NCBI GenBank assembly: GCA_021820065.1
Contig: JAKAEE010000011.1
Coordinates: 1 to 64,000, forward strand
Length of the DNA stretch: 64,000 nucleotides
DNA from: Bacteroidota bacterium
GTDB lineage: Bacteria; Bacteroidota; Ignavibacteria; Ignavibacteriales; Melioribacteraceae
Direction of reading: 5' to 3'
In this document: positions 1 to 7,706 of the stretch, in pieces
Layout of the letters: the number at the start of each line of letters is the position of its first letter
Position numbering within the stretch: the stretch's first letter is position 1
The notes under the pieces: model-generated
Seen by the model: only the letters and a program-made list of their open reading frames with translations
Told to the model about the DNA's origin: nothing
Database searches by the model: none
Translations under genes and position numbers: made by a program

Positions 1-2
1 TG

Positions 3-443
3 CAAGACATACTCAAGGAACTAGGAACGAAAATTTTATTCTGGAAAGTTTATATAAAACCGGGTAAACCAGTGGTTTTCGGAAAATATATGAACGGAAA
101 TAGAACTAAGCTTGTTTTCGGACTTCCCGGCAATCCAGTTTCATCATTTGTGAACTTCTTAATTTTTATAAAGTTTGCTCTAGAAAATTATTTGGGAGTT
201 GAAAAGACAAGAAATGTTCATGCTTTGCTTGATACTCCATTGAAGAAGAAAGATCTCAAAAGGCATTTTTTTAGAGGAATACTTCGTTACGAAACTGAAT
301 CAAGAAAATATTTTGTATCTGAGGCGGGGCATCAATCATCGGGAAATATATCCGGGCTAAGCATGGCAAACTGTTTGATAGTTGTGCCCGAAGAGATTTT
401 AAATCCCAAAATCGGCGATGAGGTTGTATGTATAGAGATATAA
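3..443 (+). CDS. moeA: Molybdopterin molybdenumtransferase MoeA, C-terminal part (5' truncated)
   Basis: This is the end of a gene that starts before the window; the frame is open from base 3. MoeA inserts molybdate into adenylylated molybdopterin to make active molybdenum cofactor in the cytoplasm. The visible part has the family's KPGKPVVFG stretch followed by FGLPGNPVSSFV, the signature of the MoeA/MogA-like domain, and then the C-terminal beta-barrel domain IV. The stop codon lies 16 bases inside the next gene, mobA, so the two are probably translationally coupled. A molybdoenzyme (psrA) follows about 1.3 kb downstream, a plausible client. The fold and motif leave little doubt about the family; the N-terminal two thirds cannot be judged. 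Confidence 0.9.
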   Translation, partial: QDILKELGTKILFWKVYIKPGKPVVFGKYMNGNRTKLVFGLPGNPVSSFVNFLIFIKFALENYLGVEKTRNVHALLDTPLKKKDLKRHFFRGILRYETESRKYFVSEAGHQSSGNISGLSMANCLIVVPEEILNPKIGDEVVCIEI

Positions 444-1060
444 CTGGAATTATCCTTGCGGGGGGCAAAAGTACACGGATGGGTGTTGATAAGTCTTTAC
501 TCAAGATTGGCAACCAGACAATTATTGAACGCATAACGAAACTAATGCTTGAATTGTTTTCCGAAGTAACAATTATTACAAATAATTTGGAAAGTTATTC
601 CTTTGTCAACATTCCACTCCATATGGACATTTATAAAAATGTTGGTCCAATAGCCGGCATCCATTCCGGTCTTGTTAATTCAAAAACAGAAAAGAACTTT
701 ATTATTTCTTGTGATATTCCTTTGATGACGAAAGAAGTAATTCAATTTATAATTGAATACCCCACTCAAAAGCAAATTGTCGTTACAAAAGCAGACGGCT
801 TTGTTCAACAACTGTGCGGCACCTATTCGAAGAAAGTTATTCCTACGATAGAAAAAAATATTAGCGAGGACATTGATATCGAGAACCGTCATCCCGATCA
901 GAAAAGAAGAGGTTGCAAAGTTTTAAGACTGGTTAACCAACTGGATTCCGAAATCATTGATATAGAAAATGAATTAAAAAATTATGTACCAGGTACATTT
1001 TTTAATATGAATAACCCTTCTGAATACGAATTCATCCGGCAAAAACTTGAAGGCGAGTAA
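428..1060 (+). CDS. mobA: Molybdenum cofactor guanylyltransferase MobA
   Basis: MobA transfers GMP from GTP to molybdopterin, giving the guanine dinucleotide cofactor used by DMSO-reductase-family enzymes such as the PsrA encoded downstream. The 210-residue protein opens with the nucleotidyltransferase signature IILAGGKSTRMGVDKSLL (residues 8-25, GTP binding) and has VGPIAGIHSGL and SCDIPLM (metal-binding Asp) farther on, as in the family. Length is normal. The start overlaps the end of moeA by 16 bases. Pairing with moeA and a bis-MGD enzyme supports MobA rather than another NTP transferase. Confidence 0.9.
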   Translation: MYRDITGIILAGGKSTRMGVDKSLLKIGNQTIIERITKLMLELFSEVTIITNNLESYSFVNIPLHMDIYKNVGPIAGIHSGLVNSKTEKNFIISCDIPLMTKEVIQFIIEYPTQKQIVVTKADGFVQQLCGTYSKKVIPTIEKNISEDIDIENRHPDQKRRGCKVLRLVNQLDSEIIDIENELKNYVPGTFFNMNNPSEYEFIRQKLEGE

Positions 1061-1299
1061 TTAATCATGCACTTGTATAGTTGAAGAATGGTTAATAACA
1101 TTTATCAACTCTCATGAGTTTCCTTTCACATTATGGTTTAGCTGTTTCTGTTAGGTACTGTGTGTAGTTTCATCAGATAAAAAATCCTCTATTTCCCGCT
1201 CGGACGAAATTCCCTCTATGTTTGTCTCAGTCGTAAGAATTATTTGTTGAAATAAGGGCATAACTGCACAAATATTTGACATTTTTATTTGGCAAAGAA

Positions 1300-1321
1300 G
1301 TTGATATTTATAAATATCAAC
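1300..1321. promoter_or_regulatory. Palindromic operator candidate upstream of the first MerR gene
   Basis: A perfect 22-bp palindrome with the outer arms GTTGATA and TATCAAC separated by 8 bases. It ends 14 bases before the ATG of the MerR-family gene at 1336. The same arms with the same 8-base spacing occur upstream of the paralogous regulator (7662-7683). A TTGACA hexamer lies at 1276-1281. Autoregulation by one or both MerR proteins is inferred from position and shared sequence. The rest of the 275-bp gap after mobA (1061-1335) shows no gene and no clear terminator. Confidence 0.65.
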
Positions 1322-1335
1322 AATTAAGATATTAT

Positions 1336-1776
1336 ATGCTTCAGAATCCGGAATTTGAACAGCCAGTTTATTCGATCAGCATGGCGGCGCATCTGCTTTC
1401 CATTTCCGTTCACACAATAAGAATGTATGAACGCGAAGGACTGATCATTCCACATAAGAAAGAATCCAACCAGAGACTTTATTCAAAAGCTGATCTAGAG
1501 CGGATTCAATGTATAAGAAGAAGTATCAACGAGTCGAAGGTGAGCATCAACGGCATCAAGAGAATTTATTCTTTGATTCCTTGCTGGGAAATTGTCAAAT
1601 GTTCGGATGAAGATAAATCGAAATGTGAAGCTTACAAAGGGCACGAACAGCCCTGCTGGACCTATCAGAACAAAAGTACAAAGTGCGAAGATCTCAAATG
1701 CCGGTCGTGCGATGTCTATTACAAATACTCACAATGTTCAGAAGTAAAAGATCTGATTAAATCTATTTCGAGGTAA
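1336..1776 (+). CDS. MerR-family transcriptional regulator with Cys-rich two-CW-like C-terminal domain
   Basis: A 146-residue DNA-binding regulator. Residues about 10-75 form a MerR winged helix (TIRMYEREGLIIPHKKESNQRLYS). The C-terminal 65 residues hold eight cysteines in a CW..C / C / PCW / C...C..C / C layout that resembles the two-CW domain and could bind metal or sense reactive sulfur. An upstream in-frame start at 1276 exists, but ATG 1336 is preferred: it matches the N-terminus of the paralog at 7707 and keeps the 22-bp operator outside the gene. psrA begins 2 bases after the stop, so regulator and enzyme are co-transcribed. Which signal it senses is inference; control of the sulfur genes is suggested by operon position and the shared operator. 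Confidence 0.85.
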   Translation: MLQNPEFEQPVYSISMAAHLLSISVHTIRMYEREGLIIPHKKESNQRLYSKADLERIQCIRRSINESKVSINGIKRIYSLIPCWEIVKCSDEDKSKCEAYKGHEQPCWTYQNKSTKCEDLKCRSCDVYYKYSQCSEVKDLIKSISR

Positions 1777-1778
1777 CA

Positions 1779-3977
1779 ATGAACGCGATATCAAGAAGAA
1801 AATTCTTGAAGCTTACGGGCTATACTATTGGAGCGGCAGCAGCTGCTTCGTCGCTTACTCCCGTAATCAAAGGCGCAAAAAAAATTAATAAAGAAAAAGT
1901 AAAAGGAATCCAGACGATTCCGACTTACTGCGATATCTGTTTTTGGAAATGCAGTGCGATTGCATACCTGAAAGACGGCGAGCTTTGGAAAATTGAAGGA
2001 CATCCTAACGATCCTTTAAGCAAAGGTAGATTATGCCCGAGAGGAACCGGCGGCATTGGCGCACACTTCGATCCTGATCGACTGCGTTCACCATTGATAA
2101 GAACACGCGAGCGCGGAGAGGAAAAATGGAAGGAAGTTACATGGGATGAAGCGTTGAGTTATATCGCTAAAAAGATGAACAAAATTAAAGAGCAGTATGG
2201 GGCGGAATCCGTCGCTTCGTTTTCGCACGGTATCGGCGGTAATTTCTTGAAACATACTCTGAAAGCTTACGGCGCAATTAATTTTGGTGCGCCTTCTTTT
2301 GCTCAATGCCGAGGTCCCCGCGACGTTGGATTTGAACTTACCGTTGGCGATTCTATCGGATCACCAGAGAGAACGGATATAGAAAATTCAAAATGCCTTG
2401 TCTTGATCGGTTCGCATCTTGGCGAGAACATGCACAATTCGCAAGCGCAAGAATTTGCAAAAGCAATCGAAAACGATGCAACGATAATTGTTGTCGATCC
2501 GCGTTTTTCCACGGCGGCATCCAAAGCAAAATATTATTTGCCGATTAAACCCGGGACGGATATTGCTCTGCTGCTTGCGTGGATGAATGTGATCGTTTCG
2601 GAAAAACTTTACAACATAGACTACGTGACCAAGTATGGATTCGGTTTCGAACAGTTCGCGGCGGAAATTTCTAGTTACACGCCGGAGTGGGCTTATCCGG
2701 AAACCGGAATTGATCCTGACTTAATAAGAAAAACCGCGCGAACAATGGCGATGTATAAACCGGCGACTCTAGTTCATCCCGGGAGACACACAACTTGGTA
2801 TGGTGACGATACTCAAAGGAGTCGCGCAATTGCTTTGCTCAATGCCCTGCTCGGAAGTTGGGGAAGCAAAGGCGGATTATTTTTTCCGGTAAGTTATTCA
2901 TTGCCGCCGTATCCCTATCCGGCGTATCCAACTTCGACGAAAGAAAAACTTGATAATCCGGGAAAGAAATATCCGTTCGCTTCAGAAGAAATTACTACAG
3001 GAATTCGCGAAGCAACAATTACCGGCAAACCTTATCCGATCAAAAGCTGGATTGTCTATTCAACCAATTTGATTTTTGCTTTGCCGAACATCGATGAAAC
3101 AATAAAAGCAATTCAAAATTTAGATTTGCTAGTAGTTGTTGATACCATCGGAAGTGAAATCGCCGGATGGGCAGATGTTGTTCTACCTGAATCAGTTTAT
3201 TTAGAACGGCACGATGATTTTAATATGTCCCCATTCAAGCAGCCATTCTTTTCCATTCGTCAACCTGTAGTCGATCCTCCCGGAGATCAAAAGCCGAATT
3301 GGTGGATTGCAAAAAAACTTGCCGAAAAACTTGGACTCGGTAATTACTTTCCTTGGAATGATGTTGAAGAATATTTGGATTATAGACTTAAAGCCGGTGG
3401 ATTGAGTTTAGCAAAGCTGAAAAAAGAAGGCGTTTTTGTTGGCGAGAAAAAGCCAATTTACATTGAAGAAGGAGTTGTTCCCGAATTTGGAACTCCATCG
3501 GGAAAAATAGAATTCTATTCGCCTCAACTTCTGCAAGCGGGATTTGATCCGGTGCCGAAATTTACAAAGGTTGAAGAACCGCCCACAGGATATTTCAGAT
3601 TGCTTTACGGAAGAATTCCGGTTCACTCTTTTTCGAGAACTCAAACCAATAGAATCTTAATGGACATGTACGGTGAGAACGAAGTCTGGGTTAATCAAGA
3701 CATCGCCGATAAATGGGGAATAAAAAACGATCAATATATTAAGCTGAAAAATCAAGACGGAGTAATCAGCAACAAAGTGAAATTAAAAACAACTGAAAGA
3801 ATAAGACCGGACTGTGTTTACATGATTCATGGTTTTGGTCACACTTCCAAGATGTTAAAAGGCGCTTACGGTAAAGGTGCAAGCGATTCCGAATTAATTA
3901 CAAGATACAAAACCGATCCGTTAATGGGGGGTACCGGCATGAATGTGAACTTTGTAACTTTTGAGACCGAGGTTTAA
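1779..3977 (+). CDS. psrA: Molybdopterin oxidoreductase catalytic subunit, polysulfide/thiosulfate reductase type (PsrA/PhsA)
   Basis: Catalytic subunit of a complex iron-sulfur molybdoenzyme, expected to face the periplasm. The N-terminus has a twin-arginine signal (SRRKFLKLTG, then a hydrophobic run). Cysteines 51, 54, 58 and 86 (YCDICFWKC ... GRLCPRG) bind the FS0 [4Fe-4S] cluster. Cys177 in FAQCRGPRDVGFE sits where PsrA-type enzymes place the Mo-ligating Cys. The 732-residue length and the downstream ferredoxin and NrfD-type subunits give the PsrABC/PhsABC layout. Polysulfide, thiosulfate and tetrathionate enzymes share this architecture, so the substrate is inferred from the surrounding sulfur genes. 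Stop and next start are separated by one base. Confidence 0.88.
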   Translation: MNAISRRKFLKLTGYTIGAAAAASSLTPVIKGAKKINKEKVKGIQTIPTYCDICFWKCSAIAYLKDGELWKIEGHPNDPLSKGRLCPRGTGGIGAHFDPDRLRSPLIRTRERGEEKWKEVTWDEALSYIAKKMNKIKEQYGAESVASFSHGIGGNFLKHTLKAYGAINFGAPSFAQCRGPRDVGFELTVGDSIGSPERTDIENSKCLVLIGSHLGENMHNSQAQEFAKAIENDATIIVVDPRFSTAASKAKYYLPIKPGTDIALLLAWMNVIVSEKLYNIDYVTKYGFGFEQFAAEISSYTPEWAYPETGIDPDLIRKTARTMAMYKPATLVHPGRHTTWYGDDTQRSRAIALLNALLGSWGSKGGLFFPVSYSLPPYPYPAYPTSTKEKLDNPGKKYPFASEEITTGIREATITGKPYPIKSWIVYSTNLIFALPNIDETIKAIQNLDLLVVVDTIGSEIAGWADVVLPESVYLERHDDFNMSPFKQPFFSIRQPVVDPPGDQKPNWWIAKKLAEKLGLGNYFPWNDVEEYLDYRLKAGGLSLAKLKKEGVFVGEKKPIYIEEGVVPEFGTPSGKIEFYSPQLLQAGFDPVPKFTKVEEPPTGYFRLLYGRIPVHSFSRTQTNRILMDMYGENEVWVNQDIADKWGIKNDQYIKLKNQDGVISNKVKLKTTERIRPDCVYMIHGFGHTSKMLKGAYGKGASDSELITRYKTDPLMGGTGMNVNFVTFETEV

Positions 3978-3978
3978 C

Positions 3979-4518
3979 ATGGCAAGATTCGCAATGGCTA
4001 TTGATACAAAAAAATGCGTCGGATGTATGGATTGCGTAGTTGCCTGCAAAAATGAAAACAGCGTTCCCGAAGGTTACAACAGAGATTGGATCGTAACAAT
4101 TACCGAGGGAAAATATCCGGACGTTCACCTTGAAATTCAATCGCAACGATGCAATCACTGTGACAACACTCCTTGTGTGGAGTGCTGTCCAACCGGCGCA
4201 AGTCACGTTAACGATGTTGGTGCCGTGGTTTTAGTTGATCATGATAAGTGCATTGGCTGCAAAGCTTGTCTTGCCGCTTGTCCTTACTCGGCAAGATTCA
4301 TCAATCCGGAAGGTTATGCGGATAAATGTACGTTCTGTATTCATCGTGTTGAAAAAGGAGAGATGCCCGCATGCGTAAATGTTTGTCCAACTCACTGTAT
4401 GCATTTCGGTGATCTGGATGATCCAAACAGCGAGATCAACAAATTATTGGCTTCAAGAAAATTTCATCAACTGCTGCCTGAAGCCGGAACGAATCCAAGA
4501 ATTTTTTACTTGACATAA
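3979..4518 (+). CDS. psrB: Four-cluster ferredoxin subunit of the molybdoenzyme (PsrB-like)
   Basis: Electron-transfer subunit that links the PsrA Mo site to the membrane subunit. The 179-residue protein has the standard four cysteine groups: CVGCMDCVVAC, CNHCDNTPCVECCP, CIGCKACLAACP and CTFCIHR...CVNVCP, enough for four [4Fe-4S] clusters as in DmsB/PsrB. ATG 3979 is chosen over an upstream in-frame start inside psrA because MARFAMAIDTKKCVGC matches the usual short N-terminus and a purine-rich stretch (GAGACCGAGG) lies just upstream. Tight coupling to psrA supports a single complex. Confidence 0.92.
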   Translation: MARFAMAIDTKKCVGCMDCVVACKNENSVPEGYNRDWIVTITEGKYPDVHLEIQSQRCNHCDNTPCVECCPTGASHVNDVGAVVLVDHDKCIGCKACLAACPYSARFINPEGYADKCTFCIHRVEKGEMPACVNVCPTHCMHFGDLDDPNSEINKLLASRKFHQLLPEAGTNPRIFYLT

Positions 4519-4522
4519 AGAA

Positions 4523-4601
4523 TAGAACGCGGATCATTATGATTATTAAGATTTTTTATGATCTTAATAAATCATAAAGGATCATGAAAATCTGCGTTCT
4601 A
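4523..4601 (+). repeat. Large imperfect hairpin between psrB and psrC
   Basis: The two ends TAGAACGC (4523-4530) and GCGTTCTA (4594-4601) are exact complements. Inner arms around 4532-4552 and 4561-4583 also pair almost fully, giving a stem of roughly 30 bp with a short loop near 4555. No T-run follows, and the psrC ribosome-binding site (AAAGGAG, 4604-4610) starts right after. It may stabilise the psrAB message, attenuate psrC, or be a mobile palindromic element; the sequence does not decide. Confidence 0.7.
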
Positions 4602-4618
4602 TCAAAGGAGCTTTTGAG

Positions 4619-5560
4619 ATGTTAGAACTAACAACAACGCGTCACAACCCAATGATCGATCCATCCTTGCATGTTTGGTCTTGGGAAATTCCGCTCTATC
4701 TTTTCATCGGAGGTTTAGTAGCGGGTATGATGATAATCTCCGGTTACTTTTTATTCAGCAAACGCTACAAAGAAATTGATTGTGTTTGTTATTCATTGCC
4801 GTTGATAAGTTTGATAGTTCTTAGTATTGGCATGTTCTCTCTATTTCTCGATCTTGAACATAAGCTTTTTGTTTGGCGGCTATATACAACACTTAAAATT
4901 TCATCACCGATGTCTTGGGGTGCATGGATATTGATTTTAGTTTATCCGGTGATCATCGCAAATTTTCTGATGAATCCTTTAAAATTTATTGAGGTTAAAT
5001 TCCCTCAAATCACCAAACTCACGACTTTTATACATCAACGACCGCGACTTATACAAAATATTGGAATTGTTAATATGATATTGGGCGGGATGCTTGGAAT
5101 TTATACCGGCGTATTGTTGAGCGCAATGGGGTCTCGTCCTTTATGGAACAGTTCGATCCTATCAATTCTTTTCTTGGTTTCGGGATTATCGGGAGCGGCT
5201 GCTTTTGTTCACATGATTGCTCAGAACGTTAAAGAAAGAGAACTCCTGGCTAAAGCAGATAACAGTTTTCTAATCTTAGAACTTTTTGTAATAATGCTTT
5301 TGCTTGTCGGTCTGTTAACAACATCAAAAGTCCATATTGCTGCTGCAAGACTTTTGCTGGATGGTCCTTTCGCGGCGCAGTTCTGGGTTTTCGTTATCTT
5401 TTTGGGAATTATTGTTCCATTGATTATTCAACTGCTTGCGGTCAATCATAAAATAAAACATACACCGGTTGCGCCTGTGATGGTAATTATTGGCGGTCTC
5501 ATATTGCGGTTTATAATTGTTTACGCGGGGCAGTTTAGTAAGTACCTAAACGTGTTGTGA
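4619..5560 (+). CDS. psrC: NrfD/PsrC-family membrane subunit
   Basis: Integral membrane quinone-interacting subunit of the PsrABC complex. The 313-residue protein has about eight hydrophobic segments and the NrfD-type start, HVWSWEIPLYLFIGGLVAGMMI, with further family features such as FLDLEHKLFVWRL and PMSWGAWIL. It would exchange electrons between the quinone pool and the PsrB clusters. A good ribosome-binding site (AAAGGAG) lies 8 bases before ATG. It is separated from psrB by about 100 bases that carry a large hairpin. Confidence 0.9.
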   Translation: MLELTTTRHNPMIDPSLHVWSWEIPLYLFIGGLVAGMMIISGYFLFSKRYKEIDCVCYSLPLISLIVLSIGMFSLFLDLEHKLFVWRLYTTLKISSPMSWGAWILILVYPVIIANFLMNPLKFIEVKFPQITKLTTFIHQRPRLIQNIGIVNMILGGMLGIYTGVLLSAMGSRPLWNSSILSILFLVSGLSGAAAFVHMIAQNVKERELLAKADNSFLILELFVIMLLLVGLLTTSKVHIAAARLLLDGPFAAQFWVFVIFLGIIVPLIIQLLAVNHKIKHTPVAPVMVIIGGLILRFIIVYAGQFSKYLNVL

Positions 5561-5581
5561 AAGAAATTAAATGAACATCGT

Positions 5582-5610
5582 TTGACACTCTGTTCTGTGG
5601 ATAGATATTT
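5582..5610 (+). promoter_or_regulatory. Possible promoter before the YeeE/YedE genes
   Basis: TTGACA (5582-5587), 17-base spacer, ATATTT (5605-5610), about 44 bases before the ATG at 5654. The match to TAnnTTTG is poor, so this is a weak call. It would allow the transporter and rhodanese genes to be expressed apart from psrABC. Confidence 0.3.
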
Positions 5611-5653
5611 TGACCTTAGGCAGAAAAAATTTTTAACTTCGGAGTTATAAATC

Positions 5654-6226
5654 ATGGTATCATTAACCCGTTTTTTTTCAAAGAAAGAAAAGCTAGCGGA
5701 AGGAAAAACGTTTGAACCAAAACCCTATTCAAATCCATACTTGGTAGGCGTTGGTTTAGGTTTGGTGCTTCTTGCCGCTTATCTGATAATGGGGAGAGGA
5801 CTCGGCGCATCCGGCGCAGCCAGCACATTAGTTGCAGTAACGGTTTCAAAGGCATCACCGGAACATGCTGCGAAGAATAATTTCTACAAAGAATATCTCG
5901 GCGATGAAAACACAAATCCGCTGAAAGACTGGCTCGTCTTCGAAGTTCTTGGTGTTGCAGTTGGCGGTTTTCTTTCCGGAACTTTTGCTCACAGAATTAA
6001 AAGAACAACTGAGAAAGGTCCAAACGTTTCAATCAAGACAAGATTGATTTACGCATTTGTTGGCGGTGCAATTATGGGCTTCGGTGCTAAGCTAGCACGC
6101 GGTTGCACGAGTGGACAAGCTTTAACCGGCGGAGCGATTTTAAATCTTGGAAGCTGGGCTTTTATGTTAGCCGTTTTTGGCGGCGGTTATATAGCAGCTT
6201 ATTTTATAAGGAGAGAATGGTTATGA
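5654..6226 (+). CDS. YeeE/YedE-family sulfur transporter, first half
   Basis: Membrane protein of 190 residues with about four to five hydrophobic segments. The motif GAKLARGCTSGQALTGGA near residues 150-167 is the hallmark of YeeE/YedE (TsuA-like) proteins, where the Cys takes part in relaying thiosulfate or other sulfur species across the inner membrane. In many bacteria the transporter is one chain; here it is encoded as two half-size genes. The stop overlaps the start of the second half (ATGA), which supports a two-chain transporter. Substrate is inferred from the family and the sulfur-gene context. Confidence 0.82.
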   Translation: MVSLTRFFSKKEKLAEGKTFEPKPYSNPYLVGVGLGLVLLAAYLIMGRGLGASGAASTLVAVTVSKASPEHAAKNNFYKEYLGDENTNPLKDWLVFEVLGVAVGGFLSGTFAHRIKRTTEKGPNVSIKTRLIYAFVGGAIMGFGAKLARGCTSGQALTGGAILNLGSWAFMLAVFGGGYIAAYFIRREWL

Positions 6227-6822
6227 TGCCATATTTCAAATTTGGATTTTTCAGCGTCGATTTTAGTTTGGTGGTTGCTTTCGTTATCGGCATTGGATTC
6301 GGATTCTCTCTTGAAAGAGGCGGATTCGGAAATGCCAGAATTCTTGCCGCGCAATTTTATTTTTACAACATGCGCGTGCTAAAAGTAATGTTCACTGCAA
6401 TCGTCACTGCAATGTTGGGATTATTTTACTTCTCATGGATAGGTTGGCTTGATATGTCGCTCGTTTATGCGACAGACACTTATCTTCTTCCTCAAATCGT
6501 CGGCGGATTATTGTTAGGTATCGGATTTGTGATCGGCGGATATTGTCCCGGAACTTCGGTTGTTTCAATGTCGACCGGAAGAACCGATGGATTGATTTAC
6601 GTTTTAGGAATGCTGTTTGGAATTTTTGTTTTCGGTGAAGTTTTCCCACTGCTTGAAGGTTTCTACAATTCGACCTACATGGGTAGAGTACTGCTACCTC
6701 AATATTTCGGTGTGTCATTTGGCATGGTGGTTTTTCTGGTTGTATTCATGGCGCTCGGAGCTTTTGCTGCCGGAGAGTGGGCCGAAAAGAAATTTGCTAA
6801 GAAAGGGAGGATTGCAGAATGA
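6223..6822 (+). CDS. YeeE/YedE-family sulfur transporter, second half
   Basis: Second half-transporter, 199 residues with several membrane segments. The family motif GGYCPGTSVVSMSTGRTDGL carries the conserved Cys that corresponds to CTSGQ in the first half. ATG 6223 is chosen because AAGGAGAG (6208-6215) sits 7 bases upstream and the start overlaps the previous stop. ATGs at 6217 and 6226 are also in frame. The stop overlaps the next start (ATGA at 6819). Likely acts as a heterodimer with the preceding protein to import or export thiosulfate-like sulfur. Confidence 0.82.
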   Translation: MMPYFKFGFFSVDFSLVVAFVIGIGFGFSLERGGFGNARILAAQFYFYNMRVLKVMFTAIVTAMLGLFYFSWIGWLDMSLVYATDTYLLPQIVGGLLLGIGFVIGGYCPGTSVVSMSTGRTDGLIYVLGMLFGIFVFGEVFPLLEGFYNSTYMGRVLLPQYFGVSFGMVVFLVVFMALGAFAAGEWAEKKFAKKGRIAE

Positions 6823-7484
6823 AAGAATTGATATTAAAACTCAGCACACCAAAAAAACTGGCAATCGTTGCGGCTATACTCGGCATGTTCGCGTTGATCA
6901 TCGGTGATCCGACAAACAGCAACAAAATTTCGGTAAATGCTAAAGCTTTGGCGCTTTCAACAATCAAAGACCAAGATAAAATTGATGTAATGACTTTAGC
7001 CGACTGGCTCATAAAAGGTAATGCCGATTATGCTTTGATAGATTTACGAAATGAAAAGAAATACAGCGAGTATAACATTCCGTCTTCCATCAACATAAGA
7101 ATGGAAGATTTGCTCTCGTCGGACTTAATGAGAAATCAAAAAATACTTTTATACGGTGATGACGATGTTGCTGCGGCTCAAGCTTGGTTTATACTGAAGA
7201 GTTCCGGCTTCAAAGGTGTATATATTTTGGAAGGGGGAATGACAGCGTGGAAAGATGAAATAATGTTCCCAAAACTTTCAGCCAACGCAACGCCGGAACA
7301 AACCGCTTCTTTTGAAAAAGCTAAACAAGTCAGTTTGTTCTTCGGCGGCACTCCTCAAATAGTTTCCGGTTCCGAAAGTTCGTCCGCTGTTTCGATGCAA
7401 AAGGCCCCAGCTCAATCGGTGCCGAAATTAACAGTGCCGGCAAATACTAAGAGCAGCGCTAAGAAAAAGAAAGAAGGTTGTTAG
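6819..7484 (+). CDS. Membrane-anchored rhodanese-like protein lacking the active-site Cys
   Basis: 221 residues. A hydrophobic segment at about residues 13-29 should anchor it with the rest outside the cytoplasm. Residues about 52-145 follow a rhodanese fold (ALIDLRNEKKYSEYNIPSSINI, then GVYILEGGMTAWKDE). The active-site loop reads LLYGDDDVAAA, with Gly where the catalytic Cys should be, so classical sulfurtransferase chemistry is not expected there. The tail is low-complexity Ser/Pro/Lys and ends in ...KKKKEGC, with a lone C-terminal Cys. It overlaps the sulfur transporter gene by 4 bases, so it may bind or hand over sulfur species during transport (inference). Confidence 0.75.
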   Translation: MKELILKLSTPKKLAIVAAILGMFALIIGDPTNSNKISVNAKALALSTIKDQDKIDVMTLADWLIKGNADYALIDLRNEKKYSEYNIPSSINIRMEDLLSSDLMRNQKILLYGDDDVAAAQAWFILKSSGFKGVYILEGGMTAWKDEIMFPKLSANATPEQTASFEKAKQVSLFFGGTPQIVSGSESSSAVSMQKAPAQSVPKLTVPANTKSSAKKKKEGC

Positions 7485-7502
7485 CTCGTCAGAATATTTA
7501 AA

Positions 7503-7536
7503 AATCCGGCGCTTAAAACTGAGAAAGCGTCGGATT
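7503..7536 (+). terminator. Hairpin after the rhodanese gene, possible terminator
   Basis: Arms AATCCGGCGCTT (7503-7514) and AAGCGTCGGATT (7525-7536) pair with one G-T wobble around a 10-base loop. It stands 19 bases after the rhodanese stop. There is no long T-run behind it, so termination strength is uncertain. Confidence 0.5.
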
Positions 7537-7636
7537 CATTTCGGTTGATTTGTCTCCCACAAATAAGAATTACTCATCGCTGTTTCTCAAAATTTGAAAA
7601 ATAATATTTGATTAGACTTTGAATTCCTTTCAAAAA

Positions 7637-7648
7637 GTTGATATCAAC
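7637..7648. promoter_or_regulatory. Compact GTTGATATCAAC palindrome upstream of the second MerR gene
   Basis: Perfect 12-bp palindrome with the same half-site as the 22-bp operators. A TTGAAT (7619-7624) and a TATCAA (7642-7647) 17 bases apart could form a promoter whose -10 box lies inside this palindrome, which would suit repression. The promoter reading is weak. Confidence 0.5.
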
Positions 7649-7661
7649 GGTTGGCAGAATA

Positions 7662-7683
7662 GTTGATACTGGTTGATATCAAC
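7662..7683. promoter_or_regulatory. Operator candidate GTTGATA-N8-TATCAAC upstream of the second MerR gene
   Basis: Same arms and same 8-base spacing as the site at 1300-1321. The right half (7672-7683) is itself the 12-bp palindrome GTTGATATCAAC, so three GTTGATA half-sites lie within 46 bases here. It ends 23 bases before the ATG at 7707. Shared control with the psr operon is inferred. Confidence 0.65.
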
Positions 7684-7706
7684 TATTAAATAAAAAGATT
7701 AGCAAA

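Noticed and set aside
1276..1335. Upstream start for the first MerR gene
   Set aside because: It would place the 22-bp operator inside the coding region, and the paralog starts at the position equivalent to 1336.
6103..6222. Longer N-terminus for the second YeeE/YedE gene
   Set aside because: It would overlap the first half-gene by 120 bases, and the ribosome site at 6208-6215 points to ATG 6223.
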